A stretch of DNA of 64,000 nucleotides from Xestospongia muta. Its lineage: Eukaryota; Porifera; Demospongiae; Haplosclerida; Petrosiidae. The stretch covers positions 10,721,461-10,785,460 of the forward strand of contig OY848919.1 in the NCBI GenBank assembly GCA_963693285.1, given 5' to 3'. Below the pieces are notes generated by a model. That model was not told where the DNA came from. It made no database searches and worked only from the letters and a program-made list of their open reading frames with translations. Shown here piece after piece: positions 26,324-37,839 of this stretch. The position numbers and the translations under genes are program-made. How positions within the stretch are numbered: the first letter of the stretch is position 1; each line of letters begins with the position of its first letter.

Positions 26324-26663
26324 ATAGAGAAGGTAATTGCTGGAATAGATCAGAAGAAAGAATGCTATATTCCTAAGAGTACACAAATGATAGTAAGTAC
26401 AATACCCAATGTGAAGTAGTGATCTCCAACAGGATTCATTATGGTAGTCCGAGATTGAATCTGTCCTACTATATACAATAAGGAAGAAAAGTCATAGATT
26501 GATCATGTGCTTTTTAGATATCAAAGGATTAAATAAAAATTATTAATTTGCCTTTTGCTTGATGTAATGTTAAACATTTGTTTTATTTACTTAATGTTGA
26601 CAATAAGGACCTCAATTATAAGCACTTTCATTGTAATATGAAGGAGGTGGGCTATCAGCTACA
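26324..26663 (-). pseudogene. CD225 pseudogene, type III, unit 3
   Basis: The degraded exon 5 lies at 26324-26466 and the exon 3/4 scrap at about 26588-26663, with the same stops as the other copies. Shortly after it the unit order changes to type II sequence at about 26690. Confidence 0.6.
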
Positions 26664-27540
26664 ATGAGAACATAATTCTTCATTAATAAAAAATTAAACT
26701 AAACTATATATATACAATACAACAACCAATCAAATATATTTAAGGAGTCCATAGCAACACCCAGTGAGTTACCTGAAATAGTGTTCTTACAATTATTGGT
26801 TGAAATGAGTAAACATTACTTTTGCTTGCAGAAAGAAAAACAGCAACACCAACAACTGTCTTTTGGCTATAAAAAGAAACATTAGGTAACAAATAAAATC
26901 TACATTGTTAAAGTTATCATTTTTCACCTGCTGTTGGTCCATTGAACCAAAAGAGGGTTGCCCTATAAATGGTGGTGGGGCATTATCGTATACATTTGTA
27001 TTTAATAATGAAAATATAATATTTATATGAATTTGTTTTACAACAATTAAATAGATGTGTCAAGTATAAATCATATATAATTCTTACTGAACGTTTGTTG
27101 TCCTGAATAATAACCATTATGATGGGGAGGAGGCCCCTAATGACAACAGTTAATGATGCATAGACAAATATATTACATATGGTTTATTTTTAATAAATTA
27201 CTTACAGGATGAGATAATGGTTGATAAGCAGCACCTAAAAAATAAATTTAATGAACATTTTTAATAATTTGAATAGCTATCATAACCCGATAATACTAGT
27301 GAATATAATATTCATAGATTACTGTCTAGCTTTGTTGCTTGTTGACAAACATTATATATCATATTATGTTGTCTTCAAAGTACATTGAACATCGAAAATC
27401 TTCCTGAGTGATGTAGTTTACAGTAAGAATTAAAACGTTCATATAACAATTATAATAATTATGTCAAACATTCAACTATATATAGATATGCTCTACTTTG
27501 AAAGATAATAATAAATATATATTTATTGCATGAGTAGGAT

Positions 27541-27641
27541 GGCAATACGGGAAAATATTCAGCTCGAGACTGGCAGTATTGACCCTCCCTTCGGTCGGGT
27601 CAATACAGCAGTCGAGAGCTGAATATTTTCCAGTATTGTCC
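27541..27641. repeat. Near-perfect hairpin at the left end of the insertion
   Basis: The arms 27541-27585 and 27597-27641 are complementary with few mismatches (GAAAATATTCAGCTC pairs with GAGCTGAATATTTTC, and TATTGACCC with GGGTCAATA), around an 11-base loop. It is GC-rich relative to its surroundings. This could be a terminal foldback of the element or an internal promoter/terminator structure. Confidence 0.8.
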
Positions 27642-27736
27642 GACTAAAACAAATGCAATAATTTATTTATTATTTAGACTAAAAATTATTATTAATGATT
27701 CATCACTGAATTATAATTAAAGATAATATAATTCGA

Positions 27737-28292
27737 TCAATCTGAGTCACTTTCATCAATAAATAAGCATCTTCGTTTACGTTGGGGTTCGATTGAGCCA
27801 TCAGTACATGTAGATTGATGGTTTATTGAGATTTGAATTGTGCAGTCAGTGAATGAATTGCTGCAAGTGTTGCTCTGGACATTACGAACTCTTTGTCAGT
27901 AATTATATTGAATTGAGCACCATTCTGGCTTAGATGTCGGTTGAAACTTCGATGAAATGAAGTAAGGGAACTGGGCTCGTATGGTTCTCTACTTTTTTAA
28001 ACAATTTCCTTAAAAAAACTCCGAGCAAACAGTCCAATTCCTTAGTTGGAATTTCAGCCATACTCCTATTTTCTCCTTGACTCAAACAGAATTGTTCCCA
28101 TATTTTCATATCCGAAACTGTCTTTTTTCGAGTGTTCAGGTTTGCTTGATTTTCTATGAATTGACGTAGGTCGCTTTCTTCTTCAATTGGCTTATAGGTA
28201 GCATTATTCCATTCCTCTGTACCCCTAACTATGTCTTGGGAATAATAGAACTTATCACTCTCAGAAAGCATCCTACACAATACACTGAACAC
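27737..28292 (-). pseudogene. Crypton-like tyrosine recombinase, internally deleted and frameshifted
   Basis: The N-terminal part (from 28292) contains EESDLRQFIENQANLNTRKK, then TVSDMKIWEQFC and EIPTKELDCLLGVFLRKL. This resembles the DNA-binding N-terminal domain of Crypton-type/DUF3504 tyrosine recombinases. The long frame then leaves the family match. In another frame the homology continues as EPYEPSSLTSFHRSFNRHL and ITDKEFVMSRATLAA, so one frameshift lies near 27990. After about 27860 the text jumps to a typical charged C-terminal tail ending RRCLFIDESDSD with a stop at 27737. The whole catalytic domain (the R..HxxR..Y region) is missing. It is therefore a dead, non-autonomous derivative. 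The assignment rests on recalled family resemblance. Confidence 0.6.
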
Positions 28293-29241
28293 AGTTACTG
28301 ATGCTGACCTAGCTCACTCACTTTCCAGCTGCTATGCTTAAGTGGTTGCTATAGACGCAGATGGTTGCTATCTAAACTAACCAATTAAATTCATATACGC
28401 AAATAAATTGTGCAAAAGGCATACCTCTGCAAGTTTGAACTGTATGTAAACAACTTGTAGATTGAAAGATTAGATAAGATAAGAGAAGGGCAATAACCTT
28501 TTGTCAATATGGGAGAATATTGCCTGCTAATGAACCAATCTGATTTGAGTATTTTTTCAATAATCAACTAGTTTAATAATAACAGGTATTATTTATTCAA
28601 AAGGATAGCATACTTTCATAGAGGATTACTTGTGCCTACAAACTTTTGCTTATTAAGATACATATATCAATATTTATCAAATCATGTACTTATATATTGA
28701 TCAAATTTCTGCTAAAGTATTTATGTTGATAAATTTTTTCAGGGACAATACAAGAAACACTCATCTCAGACATTATATTAAAATGTAACTATCAGATATT
28801 GTACTAGTTTGAAAGAAAATGATATTCATTAGAACAAGATATCATACCTGCAGAAAGTGTTACATGTTCCTACACGCCTTTGTTTATTAAGTTACTTATA
28901 TCAAGCTTTAAAAGTCATGTGCTTATAAATTAACAAGATTATCACAAAAATAAAATTTTTGGTTATTAAGATACATATATCAATATTTATAAACCCGTAT
29001 ACTTATATATTGACTAGATTACCACTAAAGCAATGATATACCAGTTCACGGACAAAACAAATTATAAAAGGTAGATTTACAAGGTTTACCTTCCATCATC
29101 AATGTTAAGAGTATGGAGAAGACACCCACACAGCAAGATAAGTCTCAAATTGAGAAAAGACACCTCTATAATCAGCAATATCCAATATTAAAAATTGCAA
29201 ACGCAGCACTACTTGATTGGTTATCTAACTCGATTGGTTAT

Positions 29242-29476
29242 CTAGCGAGCTACCCCTCCTCCATTTTGAGTAGGGGAGTAGGGTATTGCTCCATTGCTTG
29301 TGTGGAATTTGGGGTAGTACCTCAATGCTTACATAGTGTTAAATAGTACAGTGTTATAAAAATTTATAACTATTATGTAAATTTTACTAATTCCCAATGG
29401 AGCAGTAAGCCTAGTAGGCTTCTAGACCCTCCTCCGATCGTCATCTTATCAAAAAGGAGGAGGGGCTAGATCGCTA
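29242..29476. repeat. MITE-like family B, copy 3
   Basis: Same inverted ends as the copies at 6870 and 15557. It lies upstream (right) of the type II first exon at 29090. Confidence 0.65.
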
Positions 29477-29539
29477 GACATTTATTGGCCAATTAAACGA
29501 TACATGCAGAGAGCGTAGAAAGCATGATGTGTGGTACAG

Positions 29540-30140
29540 TGTTAAAAATATTAAAAATATAAGCTCTCACAAGACAATTTAATTATGCAGTAATGACACT
29601 TAGTGATTTAAATTCTCAGATCCTGTTTAATAAAAAAATCGCATTTCAAGTCATAAATTTCACATTCATCATGTTAATATTAATTGTATAAACTATTATT
29701 CGGAATTTTTCAGATGCCTTGTATAAACTGATGTAAACATGATGAACAATTTAAAAAAGCAATCACATACATACCAGCTCAAATTATTGTCAGTAATGAA
29801 GTGAAATGGAAAGATAGAATCAACTACCAAATTGACAAGGACATTATTAAACTTTATCATTTGAATTTAAAAGTAACAGATACAAGCTATGCACGATAAC
29901 AATAATGTGTTCCTGATTAATTAGTATACAAGTGTATTTAAACTTACAAGGCTCAAAACACAACATGCATACCTGAGATATAAATTACACAGAGAACAAA
30001 TTGATACATTAAGCTCATTGTTACACAAATAGCGTTTTAGATAAAAATATTTTTTTAGCAATTTTTTACTAAAGTCTTTGTATTTATTAAAAAATTTTTA
30101 AATCCACGATAAAAATAAGCCGTTTTACTACAAAAAATAT
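29540..30140. other. Duplicated spacer, also present at about 32860-33480
   Basis: A small plus-strand ORF in the second copy (33057-33242, beginning MPCINSCKHDEQF) is broken by TGA at the sixth codon in this copy. I therefore do not call it a gene. I see nothing else that codes. Confidence 0.55.
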
Positions 30141-30436
30141 ATTGTTTGGTATTTGTTACGCAATTAATACAATAACATGAATATTATACAGCCTTATAAG
30201 ATATATGTTGACTGTTTTCTAGATCTGACCCTCGTATATAAAGTAATATCATTATTTAAGGTAACTAACGCATACATTTATTACTAATTTTACAAAAAAT
30301 ATCAAACAAATATAACAATTATAATATATCACATTAACTAGTTGACAAAGGCAAGTGTCTACTATTTTGTATACAATAAACTACACGCATTTGCTTATAA
30401 ATGTTTTTCAAAAGTTTCATGACTGGCTTTTTTCCT

Positions 30437-31110
30437 TCATTTATAACAGTAATAACTGTGTGTATAACCAGAAGAGGAACTTCTATAGCAAACATTGCTT
30501 CTGTTAGAAGAACCAATAACATAAATAGTAATAATAACACCAACAATAACAACCAACCAGGCAACTAAACCACCAATGTTAAGACCAAGGGCAATACGAC
30601 CATTAGTACGAGCAGCTTCATTGTCACCTCGTGCATCAGCATCTCGAGCCTATGTGAGACAAAAATATAAAACACCATAAAATTTAATATTTAAAAATTA
30701 TATTTAGCAATAATGTAAATGTTTAAATCATTAAGCTTTTTGATTACATCATGTAAATTCTTGTCTTCATTATATAAGCACTTTTAATTAAACTTTCACA
30801 AGTTCTTTGTAAATTTAGGCATAACAATAGTACTAAAGAGTTCATTTGAGTTTCTATTTATTACATACATTATTAATTATAATGTTACCTTCTCAGAAAA
30901 GATGATGGCCGAAATAGTACAAAGAAGTGCGTGCCATGTTCCACAAAGGACACACAAGATTGAGAGCACAACACCCAATGTCAGAAAATGATCACCAATA
31001 GGACGAAGTCTAGTTGCAATCACAAAAGGCTGACTCTGCACTACAACTGCATTAGTGCCTCCCTAAAAAATTACCATCCAAGTGATTTAATATGCCTTTA
31101 AGAACCTATA

Positions 31111-31150
<40 letters not shown>

Positions 31151-32419
31151 TATGGGTTCTTACACACACACATACACCCACATATGTGTGTGTGTAGCCT
31201 GATTTGCAATAAAGGACCACTTCAATACGACCATTTAAAAACACTTGCATGCCTGTAAGCAATTTTTAATAGTAAACATCCATTGAAAGATGTATGGCTG
31301 TGTACACAACAACTATATGTTTTCAAGATGCTTTAATGGAGCGGTCCTTTTTCCCAAATCAGGTCACACACACACACACACATATATATAAACGAGCATT
31401 TGATGTTATATGTTACAGATGCATATGATATATTTGGTTGAAGTTATCATATATTACCTGCAAATGGGCCTGTGGGGTAGGAGCAGGTCTACCAAGATAT
31501 GGTGGTGGGACATTATTAGCTATAATGATAATAGTGATGTATAATATGTGAATGATTTGCAATAAGGGACCATTTCTATCAAACTTTTAAAAAAAACACT
31601 TGTGTATATGTAAGCTATCTTTTAAAGAATGCTAGTTTTGATTTCAATTTTTTTAAACTGAGATATAAACATTCATTGAAAAATATATGGTCGTGGTCAT
31701 AACAACTGAATGTTTTTGAGGTGTTTTAATGGAAGTGGTCCGTTTTCTTAAATGAAGTCACATATATATGATTTCTTTTAATGTCAATGACTTAGAGTTT
31801 TTTAAAGTGTAAAATATTTATAACTTACCAAAGAACCGTTTTGGGCCTGGATAATAACCAATACCAGTTGGATAAGGATGATCCTAAATGATCACCATTA
31901 ATGGATGCAAAAGTAAGTAAGTATATTACAGATAAGTTAATTACCATTACATATACTTACAGGTTGAGTTGATAGTGGATAAGCAGCACCTAATAACACA
32001 ATATGGTGAATAAGCAATTTAAACAGCCACTAAGTGTATTTATTTATATTGAATCCATAAGAAAAATTAATAATATATGTACTGTATATTGACATTTTCT
32101 GACAATTATATGTAGTATATCTATATTCTGCTTACAACTTTCTATCACACTCTTATTGGTTCTGAATGTTTGTAATCACTCTCTATTGAGCACATGTACT
32201 GTGTTTATTAAGTTACTTATATCAAGCTTTAAAAGTCAGGTGCTTATAAATCAACAAGATTATCACAAAAATAAAAGTTTTGGTTATTAAGATACATAAA
32301 TCAATATTTATAAACCCATATACTTATATATATTGACTAGATTACCACTAAAGCAATGATATACCAGTTCACGGACAAAAAAAATTATAAAAGGTAGATT
32401 TACAAGGTTTACCTTCCAT
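30437..32419 (-). CDS. CD225/dispanin (IFITM-like) membrane protein, gene D, with a replaced 5' end
   Basis: Exons 2-6 are standard: 31961-31989, 31829-31883, 31458-31519, 30889-31062 and 30437-30649. To the right of 32199 the usual intron 1 is cut off and joined to sequence from the type II region. That region supplies an alternative first exon at 32413-32419 (ATGGAAG, donor GTAAAC), which restores the frame, giving 540 nt and 179 residues. The N-terminus includes NVPPPYLGRPAPIP (PPxY present). Exon 6 has ARDADARGDNEAARTNGR, a helix, and a tail ending YSYYCYK. An upstream in-frame ATG adds one Met. If the new exon is used, gene D runs from the type II promoter and lacks the E-box module of its paralogues. 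If not, it is a headless copy. Confidence 0.75.
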
Positions 32420-32567
32420 CATCAATGTTAAGAGTATGGAGAAGACACCCACACAGCAAGATAAGTCTCAAATTGAGAAAAGACACCTCTATAATCAGCA
32501 ATATCCAATATTAAAAATTGCAAACGCAGCACTACTTGTTGATTGGTTATCTAACTCCATTGGTTAT

Positions 32568-32803
32568 CTAGCGAGCTAGCCCTCCTCCATTTTGAGTAGG
32601 GGAGGAGGGTATTGCTCCATTGCTTGTGTGGAATTTGTGGTAGTACCTCAATGCTTACATAGTGTTAAATAGTACAGTGTTATAAAAATTTATAACTATT
32701 ATGTAAATTTCACTAATTCCCAATGGAGCAGTAAGCCTAGTAGGCTTCTAGACCCTCCTCCGATTGTCATCTTATCAAAAAGGAGGAGGGGCTAGATCGC
32801 TAG
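32568..32803. repeat. MITE-like family B, copy 4
   Basis: Inverted ends as in the other copies. It lies about 150 bases upstream of the gene D first exon, so it may be part of that promoter region. CCAAT motifs (ATAACCAAT on the minus strand) lie between the exon and the element. Confidence 0.65.
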
Positions 32804-33776
32804 ACATTTATTGGCCAATTAAACGATACATGCAGAGAGCGTAGAAAGCATGATGTGTGGTACAGTGTTAAAAATATTACTTTTTAATTCTATTAAGCTC
32901 TCACAAGACAATTTAATTATGCAGTACTGACACTTAGTGATTTAAATTCTCAGATCCTGTTTAATAAAAAAATCGCATTTCAAGTCATAATTTTCACATT
33001 CATCATGTTAATATTAAATCTATAAACTATTATTGTCCTAATTCGGATTTTTTCAGATGCCTTGTATAAACTCATGTAAACATGATGAACAATTTAAAAA
33101 AGCAATCACATACATACCAGCTCAAATTATTGTCAGTAATGAAGTGAAATGGAAAGTTAGAATCAACTACCAAATTGACAAGGACATTCTTAAACTTTAT
33201 CATTTAAATTTAAAAGTAACAGATACAAGCTATGCACGATAACAATAATGTGTTCCTGATTAATTAGTATATAAGTGTATTTAAACTTACAAGGCTAAAA
33301 ACACAACATGCATACCTGAGATATAAACTACACAGAGAACAAATTGATACATTAAGCTCATTGTTACACAAATAGCGTTTTAGATAAAAATATTTTTTTA
33401 GCAATTTTTTACTAAAGTCTTTGTATTTATTAGAAATGTTTTAAATCCACGATAAAAATAAGCTGTTTTACTACAAAAAATATATTGTTTGGTATTTGTT
33501 ACGCAATTAATACAATAACATGAATATTATGCAGCCTTATAAGATATATGTTGACTGTTTTCTAGATCTGACCCTCGTATATAAAGTAATATCATCCTTT
33601 AAGGTAACTAACGCATACATTTATTACTAATTTTACAAAAAATATCAAACAAATATAACAATTATAATATATCACATTAACGAGTTGACAAAAGTGTCTA
33701 CTATTTTGTATACAATAAAATTTAACGCATTTGCTTATAAATGTTTTTCAAAAGTTTCATGACTGGCTTTTTTCCT

Positions 33777-34446
33777 TCATTTATAACAGTAATAACTGTA
33801 TGTATGGCCAGAAGAGGAACTTCCATAGCAAACATTGTTTCTGTTAGAATCAATAACAGAAACAGTAATAATAATAACAACAACAACAAGCAACCAGGCA
33901 ACTAAACCACCAATGTTGAGACCAAGGGCAATACGACCATTAGTACGAGCAGCTTCATTGTCACCTCGTGCATCAGCATCTCGAGCCTATGTGTGACAAA
34001 AATATAAAATACCATAAAATTTAATATTTAAAAATTATATTTAGCAATAATGTAAATGTTTAAATCATTAAACTTTTTGATTACATCATGTAAATTCTTG
34101 TCTTCATTATATAAGCACTTTTAATTAAACTTTCACAAGTTCTTTGTAAATTTAGGCATAATAATAGTACTAAAGAGTTCATTTGAGTTTCTATTTATTA
34201 CATACATTATTAATTATAATGTTACCTTCTCAGAAAAGATGATGGCCGAAATAGTACAAAGAAGTGCGTGCCATGTTCCACAAAGCACACACAAGATTGA
34301 GAGCACAACACCCAATGTCAGAAAATGATCACCAATAGGATGAAGTCTAGTTGCAATCACAAAAGGCTGACTCTGCACAACAACTGCATTAGTGCCTCCC
34401 TAAAAAATTAGCATCCAAGTGATTTAATATGCTTTAAGAACCTATA

Positions 34447-34533
<87 letters not shown>

Positions 34534-34736
34534 AGGTTCTTACACACACACACACATATGTGTGTGTAGCCTGATTTGCAATAAGGGACCACTTCAATAC
34601 AACCATTTAAAAACACTTGCATGCCTGTAAGCAATTTGTAATAGTAAACATCCATTGAAAGATGAATGGCTGTGTACACAACAACTATATGTTTTCAAGA
34701 TGTTTTAATGGAGTGGTCCTTTTTCCCAAATCAGGT

Positions 34737-34772
<36 letters not shown>

Positions 34773-36425
34773 AATAAGCATTTGATGTTATATGTTACAG
34801 ATGCATATGATATATTTGGTTGAAGTTATCATATATTACCTGCCAATGGCCCTGTGGGATAGGAGCAGGTCTACCAAGATATGGTGGTGGGACATTATTA
34901 GCTATAATGATAATAGTGATGTATAATATGTGCATGATTTGCAATAAGGGACCACTTCTATCAAACTTTTAAAAAAAACACTTGTGTATATGTAAGCTAT
35001 CTTCTAAAGAATGCTAGTTTTGATTTCAATTTTTTTAAACTGAGATATAAACATTCATTGAAAAATATATGGTTGTGGTCATAACAACTGCATGTTTTTG
35101 AGGTGTTTTAATGGAAGTGGTCCATTTTCTTAAATGAAGTCACATATATATGATTTCTTTTAATGTCAATGACTTAGAGTTTTTAAAGTGTAAAATATTA
35201 TAACTTACCAAAGAACCGTTTTGGGCCTGGATAATAACCAATAGCAGTTGGATAAGGATGATCCTAAATGATCACCATTAATGGATGCAAAAGTAAGTAA
35301 GTATATTACAGATAAGTTAATTACCATTACATATACTTACAGGTTGAGTTGATAGTGGATAAGCAGCACCTAAGAACAAAATATGGTGAATAAGCAATTT
35401 AAACAGCCACTAAGCATATTTATTTATATTGAATCCATAAGAAAAATTAATAATATATGTACTGTATATTGACATTTTCTGACAATTATATGTAGTATAT
35501 CTATATTCTGCTTACAACTATCTATCACACTCTTATTGGTTCTGAATGTTTGCAATCACTCTCTGTTGAGCACATGTACTAGAATTACTTTAATATTATA
35601 TTAAAGATCTAGTAACAATCTTGTATGAGTATTGCCATATTTAAATTGATTTATTAATAAGAATTTGATATCATTTGTTTTAAATGTTGTTAATATTAAG
35701 TGTCAACAAGGTAGAATGATATGTTTTTGTGACCTCAATTATTTAAAGAATTATCACAAGTATATGTAATAATTATTTAACAATCACATCATTTATTTTA
35801 TAATAATAATGTTATGTTATGTATAGACTAATTAGGTTAAGAATTTATATTGGGAAATGTATTGATGGGGACATTACAGGTAATACTAAATTAAAATAAT
35901 ACACATTGTATTCTATCTGTTATGATAAATCCATAAACCTTGAAGTAATATGATAAGATGCATACATAATAAGGAACCTTTTCAGGCAAACACTTGTGAC
36001 TTGATATGTGAAAAGGGAACATTGTTTAAACTCCCAAAAAAACAGTTTTGCAAAACTACAGTTGCTATAGATGCACAACTATTCGTGGAAATTGTATGTA
36101 CACAAAGCTATTTTTGAGGTGTTTTAACTGTGGTTGTTTTTCACAAACCATTTGATAAAAGTGTCCCCTTATTGCAAATCAGGTCATATATGTACACTTT
36201 AAAGTGTAGTTACGTCAGTTATGCATATATTGCTAACAAAAAAACATTACTGCTATATAGAATTTGCTAATGAATTTTTCACACACTCTATAAAATATAT
36301 ATTAACAGAGCACTAGCTAGTGACTAAAACATAATGCCATTTTTAGTTATACATCCATTTAGCATATACATGTATAGTGCACATTTAAAGATAAAGAAAA
36401 GAATTGTACATTTCTTACCTTCCAT
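33777..36425 (-). CDS. CD225/dispanin (IFITM-like) membrane protein, gene E
   Basis: Six exons: 36419-36425, 35341-35369, 35209-35263, 34840-34901, 34226-34399 and 33777-33986; 537 nt, 178 residues. N-terminal features are AAYPLSTQP, YYPGPKRF and NVPPPYLGRPAPIP (PPxY present). Exon 5 reads QSQPFVIATRLHPIGDHFLT and LCVLCGTWHALLCTISAIIF. Exon 6 has ARDADARGDNEAARTNGR, a Val/Ile-rich helix, and CYGSSSSGHTYSYYCYK. All splice sites are canonical and the frame is open throughout. Exon sequences are closest to D and C, but the 5' end and promoter are like A and B. Confidence 0.86.
34441..34530. repeat. Long (TA)n microsatellite in intron 4 of gene E
   Basis: About 90 bases of TA with a GTATG interruption. 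A CA/TG palindrome (CACACACATATGTGTGTG) follows at about 34546-34567, next to the family A element. Confidence 0.9.
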
Positions 36426-36525
36426 TACAGCCATTGATAGCTTTTATCAGAAGCAGACACCACAGGTTGAGTTTATCTCGACAAGATCCCTGCGTTATAA
36501 ATTTGTATAGTCAGTGATCTTGTGA

Positions 36526-36552
36526 TATTTTATAAACAAAATGAATCACGTG
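36526..36552 (-). promoter_or_regulatory. Gene E core promoter: TATA-like box and CACGTG E-box
   Basis: CACGTG is at 36547-36552 and TTTATAAAATATC near 36526-36535; the E-box lies 122 bases from the start codon. Confidence 0.6.
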
Positions 36553-36894
36553 AGCTATATAATATTCTTACAAGAGGGCCGGATTATAGCGTGACGTATG
36601 TTCGCAAAAAAATGTATAACTACGTAAAAGTGCCTTCTATGATCTCACTAATCATATCCTCCTACACAAACTTCAGTCAACTCCTCTCCCTGGTCTAGAC
36701 AAAGGTTACAACATTAAGTACAAGATCATGGTGATTATATTTACTTTTGTTCTAACTTTAATATATTTACTTACTTATTATTTATTTGATTTGATTTGAA
36801 AAGATTTTCAAGCAGTACTTAAGTTTTTTCATTTTATTATTTTTATTGTATAATGTACAATATAAGTCTATTATATATGTACTGTAATTAACAA

Positions 36895-37245
36895 AATAGA
36901 GAAGGTAATTGCTGGAATAGTTCAGAAGAAAGAATACTACATTCCTAAGAGCACACAAATGATAGTAAGTGCAATGCCCAATGTGAAGTAGTGATCTCCA
37001 ACAGGATTCATTATGGTAGTCTGAGATTGTTTCTGTCCCACTATGTACAATAAGGAAGAAACATCATAGATTGATCATGTGCTTTTTAGATATCAAAGGA
37101 TTAAATAAAAATTATTAATTTGCTTTTGCTTGATGTAATGTTAAACATTTGTTTTATTTACTTAATGTTGACAATAAGGACCTCAATTATAACCACTTTT
37201 ATTGTAATATGAAGATATTGTAATATAAGAGGGTTATCAGCTACA
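36895..37245 (-). pseudogene. CD225 pseudogene, type III, fourth copy
   Basis: Exon 5 remnant at 36895-37042 and exon 3/4 scrap at about 37150-37245, with the same internal stops as the other three copies. It lies between gene E and the 3' end of gene F. Confidence 0.65.
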
Positions 37246-37839
37246 ATGAGAACATAATTCTTCATTAATAATTATTACAAATAAATTAGTTTTTCAGTTA
37301 TTTAGATACAATGTGACAAACTTTAAAATGTTGTGGTGTGGATAATACCTTTCACTATGTGGAGAAAGAGATGCATGTACATAATTATTAGAATATTATT
37401 TTACGATATATCAATAGAAATACTTATTATTATAACAATGTAATGAAGTACTACTTACAAATTTAGTAGAAAGTAGATGACCAACATCTTTAAAAAAAAT
37501 AAATTTAAAGAAACAGTTCTAGAGATATCAGCAAATACAAAACTATAGTTTATAGTAATGGAAATAGTTTTTATTATAATAATGTAGTGAAAGTAGATGA
37601 CCAACATCTTTAAAAAAAACATAAATTTAAAGAAACAGTTCTAGTAACTCCCCCCAAAATATTCAGTATATATATATATATATAACATAGTTGTATTAGT
37701 GTTTTAAAAATACAATATATTAGCCATTAACAGCAATAATTGAAAAACACAAAGTATTGACACATTAATCATGTAAACTAGTCACATCTACATATCAAAT
37801 TGTTCCATGAGTTACATGAGGGGCTTCATTACTTTATTT

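Larger units (their letters stand above)
27518..28572. mobile_element. Inserted element (~1.05 kb) with a deleted tyrosine-recombinase gene
   Basis: Units 1 and 2 lack this segment: their sequence passes straight from the AAAGATGATAATAACAAG context. Here it is interrupted, with TAATAATAA on both sides, consistent with a short target duplication, though the AT repeat makes the exact bases uncertain. Its left part is a near-perfect hairpin and its right part holds coding remnants. A block near the right end (CAATATGGGAGAATATT, about 28506) echoes the left hairpin arm (CAATACGGGAAAATATT, about 27543). Confidence 0.65.
26820..29096 (-). pseudogene. Truncated CD225 gene, type II remnant, unit 3, split by an insertion
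   Basis: This is the most complete type II copy: first exon 29090-29096 (ATGGAAG with a GTAAAC donor), exon 2 27206-27234, exon 3 27088-27136 and exon 4 from 26928. Exon 5 is missing and only a scrap of exon 6 remains near 26825-26870. Intron 1 holds the ~1 kb insertion described at 27518. Exon 4 lacks a good acceptor, so I infer loss of function. A very short secreted or cytosolic Pro-rich peptide cannot be excluded. Confidence 0.65.

Noticed and set aside
29113..29346. Plus-strand ORF across the upstream region of the type II first exon
   Set aside because: Interrupted in the equivalent regions at 6745, 15440 and 32440, and overlaps the inverted-repeat element.
33057..33242. Plus-strand ORF of 61 codons preceded by a splice-acceptor-like TTTTTTCAG
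   Set aside because: The duplicate at about 29713 has TGA at the sixth codon, and no upstream or downstream exon could be linked.
34434..34679. Minus-strand ORF with Tyr-Ile repeats
   Set aside because: Produced by the (TA)n run in intron 4 of gene E.
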